Shown here piece by piece: positions 1-7,121 of a stretch of 7,121 nucleotides of DNA. The number at the start of each line of letters is the position of its first letter. The first letter of the stretch is position 1. Made by a program: the position numbers and the translations under genes. Source of the DNA: Enterobacteriaceae bacterium (GTDB lineage Bacteria > Pseudomonadota > Gammaproteobacteria > Enterobacterales > Enterobacteriaceae); assembly GCA_022712475.1 (NCBI GenBank), contig JALAGK010000041.1, forward strand, positions 1-7,121. Reading direction: 5' to 3'. The notes under the pieces were generated by a model that was not told where the DNA came from, searched no databases, and saw only the letters and a list, made by a program, of their open reading frames with translations.

Positions 1-2
1 GT

Positions 3-836
3 CGTGTTATCTGGCGCTGGTCTGCGGCCGATAGCCTCAACCAGCTTGGTTTTAGCAAGCAGCAAATTGCCGCCATTAAAAAGACCCGAGATCCCGATTA
101 CCTGCATGTTAATACCGCCGCGCCGCTCGGTGAAAACCACTGGTACGACGAAGGCGACAGCCGTTTCGCACCCGACAATATCCTGGTCAATTCGCGCAAT
201 GGTAATGTCGCTGCCATCATTGATAAGCAGACTCGCCGTGTGGTCTGGCGTATTGGGCCAGTGCTACCGCCGCTGAAGATGGGCGCGCCGCTGCCACGGG
301 CGCTTGACCAGACCGTTGGTGCGCATGATGTCCATATGATTGGCAAAGGCTTGCCGGGGGCGGGTAACATTCTGATATTTGATAACCAGGGCAATGCCGG
401 GTTCCCGTCGTCGCAACAGGGCTTGTTCTCCGCCTCGCGCGTGATTGAGGTGAATCCGCAGACCCGACAGATAGTCTGGGAATATACCGCAGAACAGTCC
501 GGTCTGCCGGTCTGGAGTTTCTATAGTGCTTTTATCAGTAATGCCCAGCGACTGCCAAACGGCAATACGCTCATTAACGAAGGGCAGCACGGTCGCCTGT
601 TTCAGGTCACGCCCAGGGGGGAAATTGTCTGGGAGTACATAAGCCCATTCTTTGGCCGCTCAATGGCGCAGGACAACTATGTCACCAATCAGATCTACCG
701 GGCGAGGATGATGGATTATAGCTGGGTGCCTGTTAGTACGCCGCGTAGCGAAACACCGGTGCAGGCCAATTGTGCGCAGTATCCGGCGGCACCTGGCTGT
801 ATTGATAGATTGCTTAATGAAAAGACGGCGCAATAA
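3..836 (+). CDS. Arylsulfotransferase (ASST)-family protein, C-terminal part (5' end outside window)
   Basis: The reading frame is open from the window edge to a TAA at 834-836, giving 277 codons; the start and any signal peptide lie upstream. Features seen: a block ending HVNTAAPLGENHW; then RFAPDNILVNSRNG followed by RRVVWRIGP; a GAHDVHMI segment with His codons at 324 and 333; KGLPGAGNILIFDNQG; and a late QRLPNGNTLINEG followed by GEIVWEYI. These repeated 'NGN-L-I / I-VW-Y/R' blades are typical of ASST-type beta-propellers, which in characterised members move sulfate between phenolic compounds using a catalytic histidine, usually in the periplasm. The His in GAHDVHM is a candidate active-site or sulfate-binding residue, by analogy only. 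Two Cys codons near the C-terminus (771-773, 798-800) could form a disulfide, which would fit an exported protein. Rare Arg codons AGG (615, 705) and AGA (807) occur in the last 75 codons. It runs convergent to gltD. The family call is fairly firm; substrate and true activity are unknown. Confidence 0.8.
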   Translation, partial: RVIWRWSAADSLNQLGFSKQQIAAIKKTRDPDYLHVNTAAPLGENHWYDEGDSRFAPDNILVNSRNGNVAAIIDKQTRRVVWRIGPVLPPLKMGAPLPRALDQTVGAHDVHMIGKGLPGAGNILIFDNQGNAGFPSSQQGLFSASRVIEVNPQTRQIVWEYTAEQSGLPVWSFYSAFISNAQRLPNGNTLINEGQHGRLFQVTPRGEIVWEYISPFFGRSMAQDNYVTNQIYRARMMDYSWVPVSTPRSETPVQANCAQYPAAPGCIDRLLNEKTAQ

Positions 837-891
837 GTCGAGCATAACACTGGTTAACATAGCCGGGATGGTGACAGGGGCAAAAACGAAC

Positions 892-921
892 AAGGGGAGC
901 GATAGCTCCCCTTTTGTTTTT
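892..921 (+). terminator. Rho-independent terminator, probably bidirectional
   Basis: A perfect stem AAGGGGAGC (892-900) / GCTCCCCTT (905-913) closes a GATA tetraloop and runs into TTTTGTTTTT (912-921). This is a textbook intrinsic terminator for the arylsulfotransferase-like gene ending 56 bases upstream. Read on the opposite strand, the same stem is followed by TTGTTCGTTTTT, so it could also stop transcripts coming from gltBD. Confidence 0.87.
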
Positions 922-956
922 ATGACTCAGCCTAAGAAGGCGCAACGCGTTACAAT

Positions 957-974
957 AGCAGCCTGCTGGCTGCT
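957..974 (-). terminator. Hairpin just downstream of gltD, weak terminator candidate
   Basis: A perfect 7-bp inverted repeat, AGCAGCC (957-963) and GGCTGCT (968-974), encloses a 4-base loop and lies 12 bases past the gltD stop codon. On the gltD strand it is followed only by ATTGTAA, not a proper T-run, so termination would be weak. It may instead protect the mRNA 3' end, with the stronger stem at 892-913 acting as the real stop. Confidence 0.4.
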
Positions 975-985
975 GTTATCCACCG

Positions 986-2413
<1,428 letters not shown>

Positions 2414-2415
<2 letters not shown>

Positions 2416-5400
2416 ACTGTGCCTGCACCCGCAGCTCGGCTGCGGAACGACTACGGTGACCTAACAACGCTTTGACATCACTGGACTTTGGCTTCACCAG
2501 CGCAAACTTCGCTGCAAAGGTTGGCCAGTTGGCGAGGATCTCTTCGCCGCGCTGTGAGCCAGTAAGCTGCACGTGCTCGGTGATGAGACCGCGCAGATGC
2601 TCTTCGTGAATGGCCAGTTCTTCAACGCTCAGCACTTCTACCAGTTCCGGGTTAACGCGCTTGCTGAACTCACCGTCCTCATCCAGCACATAAGCGAAGC
2701 CACCTGTCATGCCTGCACCAAAGTTAACGCCCGTTTTGCCAAGCACGCAGACAATACCGCCGGTCATGTACTCGCAGCCGTTATCACCAATGCCTTCAAC
2801 CACGGTGATAGCACCGGAGTTACGCACGGCAAAACGTTCGCCCGCACGCCCTGAGGCATACAGACGACCGCCCGTTGCGCCATACAGACAGGTGTTGCCG
2901 ATAATGCTGGCATCGCAGCTGCGAAACGCTGAGCCTACCGGTGGACGCACCGCGATAAGGCCGCCTGCCATGCCTTTGCCAACGTAGTCGTTAGCATCCC
3001 CGGTCAGGAACAACTCAACACCGCCTGCGTTCCACACGCCAAAGCTCTGCCCGGCAGTACCGCTGAAGTGGGCGCGAATGGGGTCGGCTGCCAGCCCCTG
3101 GTCACCGTGCTTGCTGGCGATGTAGCCAGAAAGCGTGGCACCTACAGAACGGTCGGTGTTACGAATATCAAACCACAGCGTTTTGCTCTGGCGTTCGTCA
3201 ACAAACGGTTGTGCCTGCTTGAGCAACTGGGCGTTCAGCTCGCCGTTATCAAACGACGGGTTGCTCTCGGTGCAGTACACCGCTTTACCTGCCAACGGCT
3301 CGACGGTTTCCAGCAGCTTCGACAGCTCAAGCTTCTGCTGCTTCGCCGTGAAGCCTTCAAGCTCTTTAAGCAGGTCAGTACGGCCAATCAAATCCACCAG
3401 TCGCTTCACGCCCAGCAGCGCCATCAACTCACGAGTTTCACGGGCGATAAATTCAAAGTAATTCGTCACTTTGAACGGCAAACCGTGATAGTGGTTTTTA
3501 CGCAGCTTGTCATCCTGAGTTGCTACACCAGTCGCGCAGTTGTTTAAATGGCAAATGCGCAGGTATTTACAGCCCAATGCCACCATCGGTCCGGTGCCAA
3601 AGCCGAAGCTTTCCGCGCCGAGAATCGCGGCTTTAATAATATCCAGACCTGTTTTCAGGCCACCGTCTACCTGTAGGCGAATTTTGTGGCGCAGGCCGTT
3701 TGCCACCAGCGCCTGCTGGGTTTCTACCAGCCCCAACTCCCACGGGCAACCTGCATATTTCACAGAAGTCAGCGGGCTTGCACCGGTACCGCCATCATAA
3801 CCGGCGATGGTTATCAGGTCGGCGTAGGCTTTAGCAACGCCTGTCGCGATAGTGCCCACCCCTGGCTCGGACACCAGCTTCACGGAAATCATTGCCTGCG
3901 GATTGACCTGCTTGAGGTCGAAAATAAGCTGTGCAAGGTCCTCGATAGAGTAAATATCGTGGTGCGGTGGTGGTGAAATCAGCGTCACGCCGGGCACAGA
4001 ATAACGCAATTTGGCGATATACGGCGTGACCTTATCTCCCGGCAACTGGCCACCTTCACCAGGCTTGGCACCCTGGGCGACTTTAATCTGAATAACGTCA
4101 GCGTTAACCAGGTACGCCGGGGTGACACCAAAGCGGCCTGAGGCGACCTGCTTGATGCGTGAGACTTTGTTGGTGCCGTAACGAGCCGGGTCTTCGCCAC
4201 CTTCGCCGGAGTTAGAGAACCCGCCGATGCTATTCATGGCTTCAGCCAGTGACTCATGCGCCTCCGGGCTTAGCGCACCTATGGACATTGCCGCAGTATC
4301 GAAACGCTTGAACAATTCGCTGGCGGGTTCAACGTGCTCCACGCTGATGGCTTCACCCTCGGGGTTTAGCGCCAGCAGGTCGCGCAGCGTCGCTGCCGGG
4401 CGTTCGTTGACCAGCGCAGCGTATTGTTGATAGTCGCTATATTCACCGCTTTGTACCGCTTTTTGCAGCGTCTGTACCACGTCCGGGTTGTAGGCATGAT
4501 ATTCGCCACCGTGCACATATTTGAGCAGACCACCAGCATCCAGCGGTTTACGCACCAGCCAGGCACGCTTGGACAGGTTCAGCAAATCCTGTTGGAAATC
4601 GCTGAAGCTGGCACCGCCGATACGGCTGACCACACCCTGGAAGCACAGGTTAGAAAGGTCACGGTGCAGGCCCACGGCTTCAAACAGGCGCGAGCAGCGG
4701 TAGGATGCAATAGTCGAGATGCCCATTTTGGACATTATCTTATACAGACCTTTATTGATGCCGTTGCGATAGTTCAGCATCACTGCGCGGTAGTCTTTGG
4801 CAATCGTGCCGGCATCCACCATGCGCGCCAGTGTTTCGTAAGCCAGGTACGGATAAATCGCCGTTGCGCCAAAGCCTAACAGCACAGCGAAATGGTGTGG
4901 GTCGCGGGCGCTGGCGGTTTCAACAATGATGTTGGCGTCGCAGCGCAGGCTTTTCTCAACAAGGCGTGTCTGAATTGCACCGACCGCCATCGGGGCCGGA
5001 ACCGGCAGGCGGTTCTTGGCAATGTTGCGGTCTGACAGCACCAGCAGCACGGTACCTGCACGCACCATACGCTCGGCCTCATCACACAGTGCTTTGACGG
5101 TGCTTTCAAGGTCAGACTGGGTAACGTCAAACGTAATATCCAGCGTATCGGCGCGGTAATACTCTTCTTCGAGCGTCGTGAGCTGATTGAAGTCGGAGTA
5201 CAGCAGAATCGGCGATTTAAAGCTCAGGCGGTGCGCCTGGCCTTCGGCCTCGCAGAACACGTTCATTTCGCGCCCAATGCTGGTGGCAAGTGACATCACG
5301 TGTGCTTCGCGCAGCGGATCGATTGGCGGGTTGGTAACCTGGGCAAACTGTTGGCGGAAATAGTCATAAATGATGCGCGGCTGGCTGGAAAGCACGGCAA

Positions 5401-6871
5401 ATGGCGTATCATCGCCCATTGAGCCAGTCGCTTCCTGGCCGTTTTCACCCAGTACCCGGATAACGGTATCCAGCTCTTCAGCGCTGTAGTTGAACTGCTT
5501 TTGATAGCTGGCAAGCAGATCGTCATCCATCGCACGCGTGCCGACGCGCTCGTCCGGCAAGTCTTCAAACGGGACCAGGCGGCGCACGTTCTTTTCCATC
5601 CACTCTTTATACGGATGGCGGCTCTTAAGGTCGTTGTCCGTTTCTGCAGAATGCAGAATGCGACCGCTGCGGGTATCAATCACCATCAGCTCACCAGGAC
5701 CGACGCGGCCTTTTTCGACCACTTCGTCTGGCTGGTAGTCCCAGATGCCCACTTCGGAAGCACAGGTAATCAGCTTATCTTTAGTGATAACGTAGCGCGC
5801 TGGACGCAAACCGTTACGGTCGAGGTTACAGGCAGCATAATGACCGTCAGACATGACGATACCTGCCGGGCCATCCCACGGCTCCATATGCATTGAGTTA
5901 AAGTCAAAGAAAGCGCGCAGTTCCGGGTCCATCTGCGGGTTGTTCTGCCAGGCAGGCGGCACCAGCAGGCGCATGGCGCGCACGATATCCATGCCGCCTG
6001 CGAGCATCAGTTCCAGCATGTTATCAAGCGAGCTGGAGTCGGAGCCGGTTTCGTTCACAAATGGCGCAGCGTCCTGTAAATCAGGAATCAACGGCGTTTT
6101 AAACTTATAGGTACGGGCTCGCGCCCACTGGCGGTTGCCGGTAATGGTATTGATTTCGCCGTTGTGTGCCAGATAGCGGAACGGCTGCGCCAGCGGCCAG
6201 CGTGGCACGGTGTTGGTGGAAAAGCGCTGGTGGAACAGACAAATGGCCGACTCCAGACGCAGATCGGCGAGATCCAGATAAAAGCGCGGCAGGTCAGCGG
6301 CCATACACAGGCCTTTATAAATGTTCACCAGATTCGACAGGCTACATACGTAGAAATCGCGCTCTTCAATGCGCTTTTCAATGCGACGACGGGCGATGAA
6401 CAGGCGGCGTTCCATATCGCGTGGGCGCCAGCCCGCCGGGGCGTTGACAAAAATTTGCTCAATGCGGGGCAGGGAGGAAAGGGCAATCTCACCGAGGACG
6501 TCGGTGTTGGTCGGTACTTCACGCCAGCCGACAATAGACAGCGTTTCACGCTGCAATTCTTCTTCGACAATTTTACGGCAGGCGCTTGCTGCATCGTTAT
6601 CTTTGCTCAGGAAAATCATGCCAACGGCGTAGTTTTTGGCAAGACGCCAGCCACGCTCTTCGGCAACCAGGCGGAAGAAACGGTCAGGTTTTTGCAGCAA
6701 CAGGCCGCAGCCGTCGCCGGTTTTGCCATCGGCGAGGATGGCGCCACGGTGCTGCATACGGGCCAGTGCATGAATGGCCGTGCGCACAACTTTGTGGCTG
6801 GGTTCGCCTTCTATGTGGGCGATCAGGCCGAAACCACAGTTATCCCTCTCAAGGGATTTATCGTACAACAT
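2414..6871 (-). CDS. gltB: Glutamate synthase (NADPH) large (alpha) subunit
   Basis: This is the catalytic subunit of GOGAT. It hydrolyses glutamine, channels the ammonia, and reductively aminates 2-oxoglutarate to form two glutamates; with glutamine synthetase it is the main route of ammonia assimilation at low ammonium. With the start at 6871 it has 1485 residues (E. coli 1486, from memory). A short propeptide MLYDKSLERDN precedes Cys12, the N-terminal nucleophile of the class II amidotransferase domain (about 12-430), which includes AHNGEIN near 235-241. A central linker domain follows (about 440-770), then the FMN-binding synthase barrel (about 830-1210) with SGEGGEDP and GAKPGEGGQLPG. 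The 3Fe-4S ligands are C1101, C1107 and C1112 in CKYLRICHLNNC. Glycine-rich repeats of the C-terminal beta-helix lie near 1280-1400. The start at 6871 is chosen because of a strong GGGGAGG nine bases upstream and because the family propeptide begins here. An in-frame extension to 6970 is possible. Residue 885 is Phe in GGFSNSGEGG, where E. coli, as recalled, has Asn. Confidence 0.97.
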
Positions 6872-6970
6872 ATCAGTGAACCTCCCCAGGCTCTGCGGGA
6901 TTCCCGATACCGATTGCGCGCGGGCGCAGCGAGAGCAAGGCGACGGAATGAAAGCGCAGCTCACACGCAT
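6872..6970 (-). other. Possible in-frame N-terminal extension (or untranslated leader) of gltB
   Basis: The gltB frame stays open upstream of its preferred start. An ATG at 6970 would add 33 residues, beginning MRVSCAF and ending PQSLGRFTD, giving 1518 residues in all. The extension is rich in Cys, Ser, Arg and Pro, with no clear signal peptide or domain. Mature GltB in the family starts at the catalytic Cys after propeptide removal, so either start could in principle yield the same enzyme. I think it more likely that this is leader mRNA, but the in-frame opening and its own ribosome-binding sequence keep the question open. A GTG at 6979 is also in frame but overlaps that binding sequence, so it is an unlikely start. 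Confidence 0.4.
6881..6887 (-). promoter_or_regulatory. gltB ribosome binding site (preferred start)
   Basis: GGGGAGG on the minus strand lies 9 bases before the ATG at 6871. It is a near-perfect Shine-Dalgarno match and decides the start in favour of the 1485-residue form. Confidence 0.8.
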
Positions 6971-6978
6971 CCGTTTCA

Positions 6979-6986
6979 CCCTCCCT
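6979..6986 (-). promoter_or_regulatory. Second Shine-Dalgarno-like sequence, for the longer gltB start
   Basis: AGGGAGGG on the minus strand lies 8 bases before the in-frame ATG at 6970. Its strength and spacing are as good as those of the downstream site, so it could direct the longer form or a separate ribosome-loading event in the leader. Confidence 0.45.
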
Positions 6987-6987
6987 G

Positions 6988-7121
6988 AGACCTTCGCAGC
7001 GGCTATACAAGTATTGAGGACTTGCTTAGGGGGAATCTTTAATTACTGCATAAATATGATGGAGAGAGCCTCCATCGAGATAGCTTCCAGTGAAATTCCA
7101 ACTTATCGGGAAAGCGCACAC
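6988..7121 (-). promoter_or_regulatory. Part of the gltBD upstream control region
   Basis: This stretch holds no convincing reading frame on either strand. It includes an A/T-rich segment (about 7036-7060), which contrasts with the more G+C-rich coding sequence and would suit a promoter or a DNA-bending protein. I could not find a sigma-70 pair with good hexamers at 16-18 base spacing, nor a sigma-54 GG-N10-GC element, so the transcription start is not placed. In E. coli the gltBD promoter is activated by Lrp with IHF and repressed by other regulators, with sites well upstream; much of that region would lie outside this window. Confidence 0.45.
7058..7076. repeat. Perfect 7-bp inverted repeat upstream of gltB
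   Basis: GATGGAG (7058-7064) and CTCCATC (7070-7076) flank a 5-base spacer, AGAGC. It could be a protein-binding operator or an RNA hairpin if transcription starts to its right. It borders the A/T-rich segment and overlaps a weak Lrp-like sequence at 7047-7061. The function is unknown. Confidence 0.5.

Noticed and set aside
264..590. A 108-codon minus-strand frame within the arylsulfotransferase-like gene
   Set aside because: The plus-strand frame carries clear family motifs over the whole interval; the minus-strand product has none.
944..951. Palindrome AACGCGTT between the two hairpins
   Set aside because: An 8-base palindrome occurs often by chance, and nothing around it suggests a binding site.
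6164..6988. A 274-codon open frame on the plus strand, antisense to the start of gltB
   Set aside because: It lies wholly opposite gltB and its extension, has no recognisable domain, and is explained by the codon bias of the real gene leaving the opposite frame free of stops.
7021..7121. A sigma-54 type promoter for gltB, or a start of a divergent gene such as yhcC
   Set aside because: No GG-N10-GC element with the expected context was found, and no plus-strand frame with a ribosome-binding sequence begins before the window ends.

Overview
The window is a chromosomal piece from a gammaproteobacterium of the order Enterobacterales. The main reason is that both glutamate synthase subunits match, from memory, the Escherichia coli GltB and GltD proteins almost residue for residue and at nearly the same lengths (1485 and 472 residues). 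A few stretches differ from E. coli, such as a one-residue-shorter loop near GltB residue 170, and the gene next to gltD is not the one found in E. coli. It is therefore probably a relative such as an Erwiniaceae or other Enterobacteriaceae member; the sequence alone does not fix the genus.

Layout, left to right. Positions 3-836 (+) hold the C-terminal 277 codons of an arylsulfotransferase-family beta-propeller protein whose start lies outside the window. Positions 837-985 are a convergent intergenic gap with a strong factor-independent terminator (892-921) that has T-rich flanks on both sides, and a second hairpin (957-974) just past gltD. Positions 986-2404 (-) are gltD and 2414-6871 (-) are gltB. 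The two are separated by 9 bases and form the gltBD operon, transcribed right to left. Positions 6872-7121 are the gltB leader and part of its upstream control region; no gene is visible there apart from a possible in-frame extension of gltB.

How it works together: GltB and GltD form NADPH-dependent glutamate synthase (GOGAT). GltD takes electrons from NADPH through FAD and passes them via iron-sulfur clusters to the FMN site of GltB. There, ammonia released from glutamine and channelled through the protein is added to 2-oxoglutarate to give glutamate. The convergent arylsulfotransferase-like gene has no evident functional link to this pathway and looks like a neighbour that varies between lineages.

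Most of the window is ordinary, conserved housekeeping sequence, and I do not see a new biological system in it. The points worth a second look are the duplicated translation-start signals of gltB and the variable in-frame leader between them, the inverted repeat with a possible Lrp-like site upstream of gltB, and the non-E. coli neighbour downstream of gltD.
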